Assembly (NCBI GenBank): GCA_036000965.1 | Contig: DASYUT010000112.1 | Location: 1-41,513 of the forward strand | Origin: Actinomycetes bacterium | GTDB lineage: Bacteria > Actinomycetota > CALGFH01 | Direction: 5' to 3' | DNA: 41,513 nucleotides | Part shown: positions 8,605 to 17,560 of the stretch, one piece after another | Layout of the letters: the number at the start of each line of letters is the position of its first letter | Numbering within the stretch: the stretch's first letter is position 1 | Program-made: the position numbers and the translations under genes | The notes under the pieces: generated by a model | What the model was told of the DNA's origin: nothing | What the model saw: only the letters and a program-made list of their open reading frames with translations | Database searches by the model: none

Positions 8605-9102
8605 CAAAGGTCGGCCAAAATCCAATGCCGCAGGCCTATCAGCGGATTGTCACATCACCATCACGGGCCGCCTCGCCGAGTTCCTGTCACGCCTGCAGGT
8701 GGGGGAGGGCAATGACACCCGCGACGCTCGACACGACGTTCAACCCGCAGGCCGACTGGGATGAGCTGCGGTGATAGTGGCGGGATGGTGCGGAGGGTTC
8801 GAATGCTCGGGAGGGCACGTCCCAGACCTATGCACAACCGTGCGCCTATCTGCGCAGGTCAGGTTGGCGACCTCGCCGTGGCGGGAGGCGCGGCGGCGTC
8901 AACAGTAATCCGCTTGTCCATGCCGCCGACCCTCCTCTTGCACAGGGGAGTCCTCAGAGGCGAGGGCGCATGGTGAACGAGCCCGAGGTCGCGCCGGAGG
9001 ACCGCTTCGCCGCCTGGTGCTACAACCCGCGGCCCGATCCTCGACGGGACGTCGACACGCGATAGGTTCCCTTCCCTGTGACAGGTTCGTCGGGAGGGGA
9101 GG
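8605..9102. other. gene-poor gap with dispersed repeat
   Basis: No substantial gene is seen. A 31-codon rightward frame (ATG 8970 to TAG) reads VNEPEVAPEDRFAAWCYNPR and has a plausible GAGGCGAGG ahead of it. It could be a small gene or a fragment. The gap also contains copy 2 of the 54-base repeat. Confidence 0.35.
8809..8862. repeat. 54-base dispersed repeat, copy 2
   Basis: Same orientation as 1124-1177, with 7 mismatches in 54 bases. The two copies flank the block of decayed mobile-element genes. Confidence 0.6.
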
Positions 9103-9615
9103 ATGGTAGGGATCTTGGCCGTCGAGGGCGTCAGCACGCAGACACCGCTACTGGTTCAGGTCCTGCCGACCATCGTCGGGGGCATTCTTGGCCTTGCCGG
9201 CGTCGTTTACGGGGCGATGCGCGGTAGCCGCGCCGAACATCGACGATGGCTCCGTCAGGAACGGCTGAAGGTGTACAGCGAGTTCCTCGAGATCGCACAC
9301 AGTGGCCTCGAAGCTGTGAACAGGCTGCTTCTCGAGTCGATTGAAGGCGGCGCTGGGGACCTCAACGCGATCGTGCGCCGCGCCGACCAGACCAGCGATG
9401 CGCTGCAACGTCCGACAGGCAGCATCGCCTTGCTTGGCCCCGGGGGCGTCCATCTGGCGGCAGGAGTGGTCCGCGTGTCGCTTGGCTGGTCGGCCAGGAC
9501 ACTCATCGAGCTGCTCGAGAACCTGGACGAGACCTTACAGCCATGCCCCAGCGACGACCCCGCTGTCGCAACCTATTCGAGCCCGGTCCTGACCAGGAAC
9601 CAGCTGGTCCGATAG
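9103..9615 (+). CDS. small single-span membrane protein, unknown
   Basis: The 170-residue protein starts at an ATG just after GGGAGGGGAGG. One hydrophobic helix lies at about residues 16-39 (LLVQVLPTIVGGILGLAGVV). It is followed by a charged, probably helical cytoplasmic region (RRWLRQERLKVYSEFLEIAH) and a second moderately hydrophobic stretch near GSIALLGPGGVHLAAGVVRV. The layout, an N-terminal helix followed by R.ERL..Y.EFL, is common among uncharacterised actinobacterial proteins. The C-terminus may be shortened. Function is unknown. Confidence 0.6.
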   Translation: MVGILAVEGVSTQTPLLVQVLPTIVGGILGLAGVVYGAMRGSRAEHRRWLRQERLKVYSEFLEIAHSGLEAVNRLLLESIEGGAGDLNAIVRRADQTSDALQRPTGSIALLGPGGVHLAAGVVRVSLGWSARTLIELLENLDETLQPCPSDDPAVATYSSPVLTRNQLVR

Positions 9616-9941
9616 GCCGAAGGCTCATCGGATGCGCTACAGCGCTTCGCGGAGCTGGCAGCCGACGAGATCCAAGGTCCGACTCGCCATCGGCTTCCCC
9701 TCGCAGACCGCCCCAACCTGCTCGCCGCGGTGATCCGCCGGGTTCGTGGTCAGCCCCGGACCCTTGCCCGGCAGGCCGGTCGGTAGCTTCCAGCCGTTGG
9801 TCACAGCGCCCGCTCCTGGACGGCTCAGGGCCTGCTGCCCGCGCTGTGCGTTCGATCCAACAGGCCTGCTCGTCCGGCGCTGCATACCTCGGGGTGTGAT
9901 TACATCGGTACCGCCCGAATCCCCCGACCCCGCCGGAGCCG
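9616..9941. other. gap without a recognised gene
   Basis: A leftward frame (9637-9885) gives GWKLPTGLPGKGPGLTTNPA and ends SRTLDLVGCQLREAL. It has no recognised domain and no strong ribosome-binding site. I see nothing else here. Confidence 0.3.
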
Positions 9942-10591
9942 ATGGTCAGCACCTTCCAGGCGCTCGCCATGGCAGCGCTCGCTCTGCTTCCGGGCGCCAT
10001 GTACGTCTGGGGCTTCGAGTCCAGGGTCGGTGGCCGCTGGGGCATTCAGGCGGCCGACCGCATCCCGCGGTTCTTCGGCTACTCCGCCATCTTCCACGCG
10101 CTGCTGTCACCAGCGACCTACTGGTTCTACGCCAACTACATCCGCACAGAGCATCTCGAGAAGGGGCGGCCACTGCCGCTTTGGCTCTGGGCGGTCGCCA
10201 TCGGATATGTGGTCGTTCCGTACGTCACCGGGCGGGTGATGGGCACGGGGGTCCGGAAGGAGCGGCGCTTGGGCACTCCTGCTGGCCGGCACGGCCCACG
10301 CCCTCGCGCCTGGGATCACCTGCTGAGCAGCGAGCCGGTCGCCTGGGTACGCATCAAGCTCAAGACCGGTCCCTGGATCGGGGGTGCCTTCGCGCTCGAC
10401 CGTCACGGGCGGCGGTCATACGCGGCGGGGTACCCTCATGAGCAAGACCTCTACCTGGCCGAGCAGGCGGAGGTGGACCCTGAGACTGGCGACTTCCAGC
10501 TGGACGAAGACGGGACGTCGTGCTGCTGGGACGTGGGATCTTGCTTCGCTGGAGCGAGATCGAGTACCTCACGTTCACCGATGCTGAGTAG
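9942..10591 (+). pseudogene. DUF6338-like membrane protein, C-terminal frameshift
   Basis: The reading starts MVSTFQALAMAALALLPGAM with a first hydrophobic helix. It continues with FGYSAIFHALLSPATYWFY, a further helix (WLWAVAIGYVVVPYVTG), and a soluble tail (AWDHLLSSEPVAWVRIKLKT, SYAAGYPHEQDLYL, EVDPETGDFQLDEDG). The architecture, a few N-terminal helices and then a WVR.KLK.G.W.GG domain, recalls DUF6338 proteins. At about 10511 one base is out: the expected ending DVVLLGRGILLRWSEIEYLT followed by FTDAE and TAG (10589-10591) lies in the neighbouring frame. In the literal frame translation would run on to 11462 through antisense DNA. Confidence 0.65.
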
Positions 10592-10612
10592 AGACGTGAG
10601 CCGAGAGGAGCC

Positions 10613-10733
10613 TCATGCCGGAGCGGTGACCGGTCCTTCGTTGAACTGCACGACGAAGTTGTGGAGCAGCTCGGGGGTGACCTTGTCGAACCGCCTCTCC
10701 GTCTGCGGCCACCATGGCCCGCTGCGTTGCCGA
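10613..10733 (-). pseudogene. short orphan coding remnant
   Basis: Directly behind the flavoprotein gene, this strand reads WWPQTERRFDKVTPELLHNF and VVQFNEGPVTAPA before a TGA at 10615-10613. Composition and codon use look coding-like, but no start codon is present in this frame. Probably the tail of a lost gene. The family is not recognised. Confidence 0.3.
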
Positions 10734-11329
10734 TCACTGCCTACCGCTCCTGGTTGGCCGGTTCGCGTCCCTTTGGACCTTGCTCGCCTTTGTTGCGGTC
10801 CAAGCAGTCAGCTCGTCAAAGAGTGCGTCCCACGGGAACAGGGCGGCGCCGGGCGCGCCCATGTTCGGTGTCGGCAGCGGATGGCGGTCAGGGTCAAACA
10901 GCACGCGGACGCCGCAGGCGCGCAGCTCGGCGACGCTGCGAACAAAGGCGGGGTGGCGGATCAAGGCGACGTTGGCGGTCGGGACCGCGATGACGGGGAG
11001 GCCAAGCCCGATCGCCTCGTTGAGCAGGCCGAGGGCGAGGGTGTCGGAGATGCCCGCGGCCCACTTGTTGATCGTGTTGAACGTGGCCGGGGCGACCACG
11101 AGCGCATCCGGCGAGGGGAGCACATCGGGCTCCTCGGGGCGCTTGTAGTCGCTGCGGACGGGATAGCCGGTCAACTCGGCAAGGCGTGGGATGTCCAGGA
11201 ACTTCACGGCCGAGGGTGTCCCGACCACGCAGACCTCCCACCCGGCAGCCTGCGTCCGCTCCACGAAGGCGGGCAGGTCGCTGGGGGACGGCCACCACAC
11301 GCGATGACGTACAGGACCCGCCTGGGCAC
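10734..11329 (-). CDS. flavoprotein (PPC decarboxylase-like fold), probable N-terminal frameshift
   Basis: The body of the protein shows AAGWEVCVVGTPSAVKFLDI, DALVVAPATFNTINKWAAGI, SDTLALGLLNEAIGLGLPVI and RHPAFVRSVAELRACGVRVL. This is the pattern of the Dfp/HFCD-type flavoproteins often paired with XRE-TPR regulators in actinobacteria. The likely true start is GTG 11329 (PRRVLYVIACG), with AAGGAG about 12 bases upstream and 26 bases after the regulator gene. That frame moves into the main frame near 11285, implying a one-base indel. Without it, translation would begin at a GTG at 11300. The last 17 or so residues are encoded by a stretch resembling the upstream region of the regulator gene, so the natural C-terminus may have been altered. 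Confidence 0.7.
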
Positions 11330-11355
11330 CGACGGCACGCTCCTTGGTCGAGGGC

Positions 11356-12720
11356 TTATCTCAGCACGCCGATCCGGTCGGCCAGTCCGCGCAGCTCGGG
11401 CACTGCTCCCTTCCGCTCCCGGTGCAGGAACAACTGGACAAGGTCTCGGACCTGGGGATTGAAGTGGACCTCCTCGGACGCCACCTGTTCGGCTCGCAGC
11501 AGCGTAGCGACTGCGGCGGCATCATCACGGCGTTGCCCGTGGCCCCGGGCGAGGTCGATGAAGAAGTGGGAGCGGCGTTCCAGCAGACTCGGCGGGAGCC
11601 GGTCGGGGTCCACCCGCCCCGCTCGGCGGAGCGCTTCCCGGCCATCGCCCAGCTCGACCGAGAGCTGGACGCCGTGGATGGCGAGGTTGGTCGGCCCGAA
11701 GATGGTGTGCAGGTCGGCGTAGTCGTGGCCAAGGCGCCGGCTGGCGGTCTTGGCCTCGCCGAACAGCTCCCAGGTGTCGGCCCATTCGCCCTGCCGGGCG
11801 CTGGCCAAGGCCGCGGTGAGCAGCAGGCCGCCCCAGGCAGCGAGCTGCGCCCGCGATGCCGCCAATCCCGGCTCGAGCATGCTCGCCGCCGACAGCGCTA
11901 CTTCTTTGGTCTCAAGCAGGCGGCCAGCGGGCAGGAACACGTTGGCGAGCCGGTAGTACGCCGATGCGGCCAACAGGGGGTCGTCGAGGCGTTGGGCTGC
12001 TTGGATGGCGCGATCTGACGCGATCGAGGCGAGCTCGGCGTCGCCGAGCCGCTTGAGCATGGCTGACGTGACGTTGTAGGTGTGTACCAGCAGATGGGTG
12101 GCGTGGTCGCGGTGTTGGCCTGGGAGTTCCTTGGCGGCGAGTTCGGTGTCGGCGAGCAGGCTCGGGAGGAGGCCGCCGAGCGCCATATAGCGTGCCTTCT
12201 GGCGAAGCCGCCATGCCCGGGTTACCCGCTGACCAAGGGTGGCGATAGTAAGTGTGGGGTCCGCGCCGTCGCCCGCCAAGCGCCCAGGTGGCCCGTAGCC
12301 GAGGAGCGTCCGGCGGATCGCGGTCACTGTCTCGGGCGCATACGGCTAGCTGGGAAGCTCCATCGGTGCGGTTGTCGTGCGCCCCAGCGCTCCATCCGGA
12401 ATCGGGCTCGCCGTCGCTGCACCCCCAATGGCGCCAACGGAATCCTGGTGATCCACTCTGCCGGCATGACGCCGTGAGCGCCCGTCGATGAACCGATCAC
12501 GAGGGATGCCGAGCACGGCCTCGAAGCGGATGGCGTAGAACTCGCTGACGCCACGCCTGCCGGTCTCCCAGCGGTACAAGGAGTTGCGGTCAACCGCCAG
12601 CTCCCGGCCGCTGCCGTGCTCGGTCTCCCACCGCTGCAACCTGACGACCAGCTCCGGCCGCGACCAGCCGCGCCGCAGCCGCGCCTGGCGCAGCTCGTCG
12701 TGCGGGTCGAGGGGGGCCAT
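11356..12720 (-). pseudogene. XRE-type HTH-TPR transcriptional regulator split by an in-frame TAG
   Basis: The ATG at 12720 follows AGGAG. Residues 1-125 contain an XRE helix-turn-helix (DELRQARLRRGWSRPELVV, then LAVDRNSLYRWETGRRGVS). A TAG at 12348-12346 stops translation after PMELPS. The same frame stays open beyond it and reads PYAPETVTAIRRTLLGYGPP, HLLVHTYNVTSAMLKRLGD, ASAYYRLANVFLPAGRL, and FGPTNLAIHGVQLSVELGDG to IGVLR. This is the TPR-like sensor domain of the same family. One nonsense change therefore splits a gene of about 454 codons. A GTG at 12327 could restart the TPR part alone. With the downstream flavoprotein gene it forms a familiar actinobacterial pair of unknown role. Confidence 0.8.
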
Positions 12721-12760
12721 CTACCGCTCCTGCCAGGCGACCGGTTCGCGTCCTATCCTA
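12721..12760. repeat. regulator upstream segment, partly duplicated near 10741
   Basis: The region just upstream of the XRE-TPR start shares CTACCGCTCCTG, CCGGTTCGCGTCC and ACCTTGCTC, in the same order and orientation, with about 10741-10790 at the 3' end of the flavoprotein gene. The rest of 12721-12978 shows no gene. It separates the leftward regulator from the rightward hisC-like gene and must hold both promoters. Confidence 0.5.
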
Positions 12761-12978
12761 CCTTGCTCCCGTTGTCGTCCGATACGCCTAGTGGGGCATT
12801 GGCCGACGGCATCGGCCGACAACGGCTATCCCCATTGCTCGCATCGCCCGGTTTGATCACCGCCAGGGCGAGGCGGGGGCCCCAGCCCGGCAGACGTTCC
12901 CAGCGCTCATAGCCAGCAGCCTCCGCGGTTCATTTCGCCATGCCACTGCCAGGGGTGCTGCTGTGAAGGGAGCCGTCG

Positions 12979-14172
12979 ATGGACACGCACAGCCGAGGCG
13001 GAAGGACCGGCCGCACCCTCAAGGCAGCCAGCGTGCCCGGCGACGACACCACGGCAACGTCGCCGTACATCGGTAAGGCCGCGATCGTCTCGCCCCTGGG
13101 TTCAAGTGAGAAATCCACAGGCTCTTCAAGCCACGGGGCGGTCACCCCACCCGAGCAGCCTACAGTCCGGTCGCGTCCCGATCTGGCCGCTCATGTGGCC
13201 TACAGCTCGCCCCGGCCGCTGGTGCCGGTGCGGCTGGACACCAACGAGAGCCCCTACCCGCCGTGCGGGGCGCTGCGCGCCGACCTCGCCGAGCTGGCCG
13301 GCGCGCACGACTGGCACCGCTACGGCGACCTCGACGCCACGGTCCTGCGCGAGCGGCTGGCCAGCCTGCACGGCCGCGGCGTGGAGGGCGTGTGGGTCGC
13401 GGCGGGCACCTTCGAGCTGCTGGCGCAACTGTTCCAGGCGGTCGGCGGGGCGGGCCGCACCCTGGGTGTGCTCGAGCCGGCCTGGGGTGGCTACCGGCAG
13501 GTCGCCGCCGCCGCCGGGACCACGGTCATCGATGGCGACCCGGCCGGCGCGGATGTGGTGGTGGTGTGCTCGCCCAACAACCCCACCGGCCACGCCACCC
13601 CGGCCGAGGTGGTCGCGCGGCTGTGCGAGCGGCACCCGGGGCGCCTGGTGATCGTGGATGAGGCGTACGCCGAGTTCGGCAGCCAGCCGAGCGCGGCCGG
13701 GCTGCTGGACCGCTACCCCAACCTGGCGGTGCTGCGCACGTTCTCCAAGGCGCTGGCCCTGGCCGACCTGCGGCTTGGCTACCTGCTCGCCCACCCGGAG
13801 GTGGTCGGGGTGCTGCCCAAGGTGCGGGTGCCCTACCACCCTTCGGGGTTCACCCAGGCGGCCGGGTTGCTGGCCCTGGACTACCTTGCGGAGGTGGCTG
13901 CGACGGTCGCGCTGGTGGTCCGCGAACGCCAGCGGGTCTACGACGCGCTCGCCCAGCTGCCCGGGGTGCGGGTGCGCCCCAGCGAGGCGAACTTCCTGTG
14001 CTTTGCCACCCCCGAGCCGTCCTGGGAGGTCCGCCGCGGGCTGCTGGAGCGTGGGGTGGCGATCCGGGACGTGTCCGGGCTGGCCCACCTGCCCGGCCAT
14101 CTGCGGGTCACCATCGGCGCGCCCGCCGACAACCGGGCGTTCCTGGCCGCGCTCGGGGAGGTGCTGTCGTGA
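12979..14172 (+). CDS. hisC: histidinol-phosphate aminotransferase-like PLP enzyme
   Basis: This is a class I/II aminotransferase of the HisC/CobD-like group, which would convert imidazole-acetol phosphate and glutamate to L-histidinol phosphate. Motifs in order: LDTNESPYPP (substrate loop), GAHDWHRYGD, VVCSPNNPTGHATPAEVV, VIVDEAYAEFG (PLP Asp/Tyr), RTFSKALALADLRLGYLLAH (catalytic Lys), and SEANFLCFAT near the end. The ATG at 12979 has GAAGGGAG six bases upstream. It adds about 60 poorly conserved residues before the HisC core, so the true start could be the GTG at 13033. It overlaps the next gene by GTGA and is therefore translationally coupled to it. The canonical his operon is not visible here, so a related amino-phosphate substrate is possible. 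Confidence 0.8.
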   Translation: MDTHSRGGRTGRTLKAASVPGDDTTATSPYIGKAAIVSPLGSSEKSTGSSSHGAVTPPEQPTVRSRPDLAAHVAYSSPRPLVPVRLDTNESPYPPCGALRADLAELAGAHDWHRYGDLDATVLRERLASLHGRGVEGVWVAAGTFELLAQLFQAVGGAGRTLGVLEPAWGGYRQVAAAAGTTVIDGDPAGADVVVVCSPNNPTGHATPAEVVARLCERHPGRLVIVDEAYAEFGSQPSAAGLLDRYPNLAVLRTFSKALALADLRLGYLLAHPEVVGVLPKVRVPYHPSGFTQAAGLLALDYLAEVAATVALVVRERQRVYDALAQLPGVRVRPSEANFLCFATPEPSWEVRRGLLERGVAIRDVSGLAHLPGHLRVTIGAPADNRAFLAALGEVLS

Positions 14173-14990
14173 CCGGGCGCGGCAGCGGGTGGGTCGGAGA
14201 GCTGGAGTTGGCGCACCTCCTGGCCGACGAGGCCGACCGGGTCAGCCTTGACCTGTACCGGGACGGCGAGCTGCTGGTCGCCAGCAAGCCCGACGCCAGC
14301 GAGGCGACCGAGGCCGACCAGGCGGTGGAGGACTGCCTCCGCGCGCGGCTGGCCGAGCGCCGCCCCGACCACGGCATCCTCGGCGAGGGGCGCGGCGCCC
14401 GGGGCAGCAAGCACTGGCGCTGGGTCATCGACCCGATCGACGCCACAAGGAACTTCATCCGCGGCATCCCCTGGTGGGCCACGCTGCTGGCGTTCCAGGT
14501 GGATGGGCAGGTCGAGGTCACGATGGTGTCGGCCCCGGCGATGGGCTTGCGCTGGTGGGCGGTGCGCGGCCACGGCGCGTGGACGACCGGGCCGCTTGAC
14601 CCGACGCCCCGGCCCCTGGCCGTGTCGTGCATCAGCGACCTCGGCGGCGCGCAGCTCGCCTACGGCGACCTCCGCACCGACCCGTGGTTCCTGGGCCTGG
14701 CCGGGCGGTGCTGGCGCACCCGCGGGATCGGCGACTTCCTGATGTGGTGCCTGCTCGCCGACGGCGCCGTGGACGTCGTGGTCGGCCAGGACGCAGATCG
14801 GCTGTGGGACCTGGCCGCCCCGATTCTGCTCATCGAGGAGGCGGGCGGCTGCGTCACCGACCCCGCGGGCCAGCCCTGGGCCGAGGGGCAGCTCGCCGTC
14901 GCCAGCAACGGGCGGCTGCATCCGGCTGTGCTCGACGCCATCGGCGCTGACCGTGCCCCGCATGCCCTGGCGCGGGACCGGGGCGGCTGA
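14169..14990 (+). CDS. hisN: inositol-monophosphatase-family phosphatase, probable histidinol-phosphatase
   Basis: This is a 273-residue IMPase-fold, Mg-dependent phosphatase. The metal-site motif WVIDPIDATRNFIRGIPWWA and the C-terminal WDLAAPILLIEEAGG are both present. The usual GEE is GEG (ILGEGRGARG), a slight deviation in the first metal ligand loop. Actinobacteria use this fold (HisN) for histidinol-phosphate dephosphorylation. The direct coupling to a HisC-like aminotransferase supports that role over inositol phosphatase. The GTG at 14169 lies in the 4-base overlap with hisC. An upstream extension of the frame is rejected because it would run deep into hisC. Confidence 0.8.
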   Translation: MTGRGSGWVGELELAHLLADEADRVSLDLYRDGELLVASKPDASEATEADQAVEDCLRARLAERRPDHGILGEGRGARGSKHWRWVIDPIDATRNFIRGIPWWATLLAFQVDGQVEVTMVSAPAMGLRWWAVRGHGAWTTGPLDPTPRPLAVSCISDLGGAQLAYGDLRTDPWFLGLAGRCWRTRGIGDFLMWCLLADGAVDVVVGQDADRLWDLAAPILLIEEAGGCVTDPAGQPWAEGQLAVASNGRLHPAVLDAIGADRAPHALARDRGG

Positions 14991-15034
14991 CCACCACCCC
15001 AAGCCCCAGCGCTCCACTTCCCAGCGACCAGCGA

Positions 15035-15052
15035 TCGGGCTGGCTAGCCCGA
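15035..15052 (+). terminator. hairpin after hisN
   Basis: TCGGGCT, loop GGCT, AGCCCGA form a perfect 7-bp stem, 45 bases after the hisN stop and before the permease. There is no T tract, as is common in high-GC genomes. Confidence 0.45.
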
Positions 15053-15098
15053 CGCGTGCCCAACCACCACTTCTCGATGCAACAGGAGGCAGTACCGG

Positions 15099-16638
15099 AT
15101 GCGTTCCGCCCCCGACCGCACCGCACCCACCACCCGCACCACGCCCGATGACGATGCAGACGCCGTACTCCTGCGGCGGTTCGGCTACCCGCCCCAGCTG
15201 GCCCGCACGCTGGGCTGGGGGGAGTCGTTCGGGATGGGGTTCTCGTTCATCTCGGTCACCACCGGCATCTTCACCACCTTCGGCTTCCTCCTGGCCACCG
15301 CCGGGCCCCGCGGCATCTGGACCTGGCCGGTCGCGGTCGCCGGGCAGACCCTGGTCGCGCTGGTCTACGGGGCGCTGGCCGCGCGGGTCCCCCTGGCCGG
15401 CGGCGCCTACCAGTGGGCCACCCGCCTGGCTGGTCCTTCGGTGGGCTGGTGGGTGGGGTGGCTGTCGCTGTCGTTCCTGGTGATCGTGACCGTGTCGGTC
15501 GACTACGCCCTGGTCCAGGCCGCCGTCTGGCCCCTCCTGGCCTCACCCCAACCCCGCGGAGCCTGGCCACAGGCACCCTGGTCGTCCTGACCACCCAGGC
15601 GACACTGATCTGCTTGTCCACCCCGGCGACCGCGCGGCTCAACAATCTCGCGGTCCTCGCCGAGATCATCGGGCTGCTCCAGCTCACCATCGTCTTGGTC
15701 ATTGCGGGCCGGATCGCAGGCATCGGCCACTGGAGCAACCTTGCCAGCACCGGCGCAGTCCCGGCGGCCGGCTGGTGGTCCTGGTTGGGGCCGGGGATGC
15801 TGGCCACCCTGCTCGGCGCCTACACCATCGTCGGGTTCGAGGCGTCGGCCACCCTCGCCGAGGAGACTCGCCAGCCCCGCCACACCGTCCCTGCCGCGAT
15901 GGCCCAGGCCGTCGTGGTCTCCGGGGTGCTGGGGATGGGATTCCTGGTCGCGCTGGCCCAGGCGATCCCCGACCCCGACCGGCTCACCGGCGACACCACC
16001 GCCCCGGTCGCGGCGATCCTGCGCTACTTCCTCGGCGGCCGGATCGAGTTGTTCCTGGCCTTCGTCTGCGTGGCGATCTTCGCGTGCGGCACGGTGATCA
16101 TGGCCACCGCCTCCCGGCTGGCCTGGGCCATGGCCCGAGACCGCCGCCTCCCCGCCCACCAGCTGCTTGCCCAGGTCTCGCGCGCTCGGGGTGGGCCGGT
16201 CTGGGTGGTGCTGCTGGTCGCCGGCGCAAGCGCCCTGATCCTGGTCACCCTGGGGGGAACCCCGACGCGCTCACCACCTTGTTCACCGCCTCCACCCTGC
16301 TGCCCGCGATCCTCTACACCGCCACCGTCGTGCTGTACGCCTGGGTCGCACGCCGCCACCCCCCAGCCTTCGAGACCCCGTTTCAGCTCGGCGTCTGGGA
16401 ACGCCCCGTGGTGATCGGCGCGCTCTGGTGGCTCGGTTACGAGCTGGTCGTGCTGCTCGCCCCGGCCCAGTTCCGCCCTGCCCAGACCTACGCGCTGGGC
16501 GCCGTCGCCCTCGGCGCGGTTGTCCACATGAGCATGCGGATCGTGGACCCAGCCGCGATGACCAGCCAGCTGCCACTCGACCAGGACACCCCACCCCACC
16601 CCGATACCGGGCCGGCCGGCGAGCAGCCCCTATGGTGA
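15099..16638 (+). pseudogene. APC-superfamily amino-acid permease with two frameshifts
   Basis: The ATG at 15099 follows AGGAGG. The N-terminal part has RRFGYPPQLARTLGWGESFG, then FSFISVTTGIFTTFGFLLAT and ARVPLAGGAYQWATRLAG, typical of the APC amino-acid/GABA/choline permeases. A shift near 15545 moves the reading into the frame of LVVLTTQATLICLSTPATAR, then GAYTIVGFEASATLAEET and FACGTVIMATASRLAWAMAR. A second shift at a run of six G near 16255 leads to NPDALTTLFTASTLLPAILY, ending EQPLW. Joined, the three parts give about 12 hydrophobic segments and a normal length near 510 residues. It would import an amino acid or amine. The G-run shift could be a sequencing error; the other is less easily explained that way. 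Confidence 0.75.
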
Positions 16639-16814
16639 CACCCGCTGCCTCCCTCCTGGCGCCGGGCGGGCTGAACGCAGCCGGCGTAGTCGCCATTGGG
16701 CTCGTCATGCTGCTCGGGCTGGGGCTGATCATCGCGCTGCTGGTGATCGACTATCAGGACGAGCGCGCCCACCGGCGGCGGATGGCCCGAGCCCGGCGCC
16801 GACAGCATGGCTGA
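16632..16814 (+). CDS. 60-residue single-span membrane protein
   Basis: ATG 16632 overlaps the permease stop (ATGGTGA), so the two are probably coupled. One strong helix (about residues 18-40, VVAIGLVMLLGLGLIIALLV) is followed by a basic tail (RAHRRRMARARRRQHG). Small proteins like this often accompany transporters, but no family is recognised. Confidence 0.55.
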   Translation: MVTPAASLLAPGGLNAAGVVAIGLVMLLGLGLIIALLVIDYQDERAHRRRMARARRRQHG

Positions 16815-17157
16815 GCCGGTCCAGCACGGCCACGACGCACCTGAGCCCGGGAGCCGCGACACCACCAGCCAGCACGCGCCGGGCGCGCTGGGCGCGCCGG
16901 GGTGGGACCCCGCGGTCGCCAGGGCGGTCCACACCGCCCGGGTCTTCGGCCCCGCCGAGGCCGAGGGTCTCCCAGCCGCCGAGGTGGGGCTGTGTGGGGT
17001 CCCCACGGCACGCTGGGAGCTGGCGGTGGGCGCCCAGGGTGCCGCCCGGCTGCTGTCGGCGCTGTGGGTGGAGGCAACCGCCCGCGGGCTACCGGTCCCC
17101 GCCGAGGTCGCGGCCGCGATCCGGGCCCTGTCGGTATGGTCCAAGGAGCTGATTTAG
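16807..17157 (+). CDS. small soluble protein, unknown
   Basis: 116 residues, overlapping the previous gene by eight bases. The N-terminal 30 residues are low-complexity (Gly, Ala, Pro, Thr). The remainder looks folded (GWDPAVARAVHTARVFGPAE, then GAARLLSALWVEATARGLPV, AAIRALSVWSKELI). It ends convergently against the frameshifted gene on the other strand, their stops interleaving at 17154-17157. Confidence 0.5.
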   Translation: MAEPVQHGHDAPEPGSRDTTSQHAPGALGAPGWDPAVARAVHTARVFGPAEAEGLPAAEVGLCGVPTARWELAVGAQGAARLLSALWVEATARGLPVPAEVAAAIRALSVWSKELI

Positions 17158-17560
17158 GACCTGTCTGGGGGCACCGCCTCGGGCGGCGAGTTGGTGGGGT
17201 CGCTGAGCCGGTAGGTGGGAGGCAGGCCGCCGGTGTCGGCCTGCGAGCGGGGGACGTCGGTGGCCTTGCCCGGGTCGTCCCCGCCGAGGAAGGGCAGGAA
17301 CGAGGCTGCCGCCTGCCGGTCGGCGCCGTCGCGGCCGTCGTCGCCGGCCATGGCCCGCAGGCGGGCGGCGACCTCCTCGGCCCGCCCCGGATGGCGCCGT
17401 CCGGGTGGACGACCACGACGTCGTCGCCCACGCCGTGCAGGCCCCAGAACCCGGCCGCTGTCTGGACGATGCGGGTCGCCTGGCCCAGCTCCTGGCCGCC
17501 GACCGCGGCCGGGCGACCGCCCTCCCAGCGGACCTCGTCGGGACCCAGCTCGCGGCTCAT
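17154..17560 (-). pseudogene. unknown small protein, internal frameshift
   Basis: ATG 17560 overlaps the upstream stop by ATGA. The frame reads MSRELGPDEVRWEGGRPAAV and AAGFWGLHGVGDDVVVVHPD. Near 17390 the coding-like sequence passes to the neighbouring frame and continues AEEVAARLRAMAGDDGRDGA, SFLPFLGGDDPGKATDV and PTYRLSDPTNSPPEAVPPDR to a TAA. One indel therefore separates a gene of about 135 codons. The family is not recognised. Confidence 0.5.

Noticed and set aside
9942-11462. Single 506-residue reading frame
   Set aside because: Past about 10511 it runs antisense through the flavoprotein and regulator genes. The natural ending lies in the next frame at 10589-10591.
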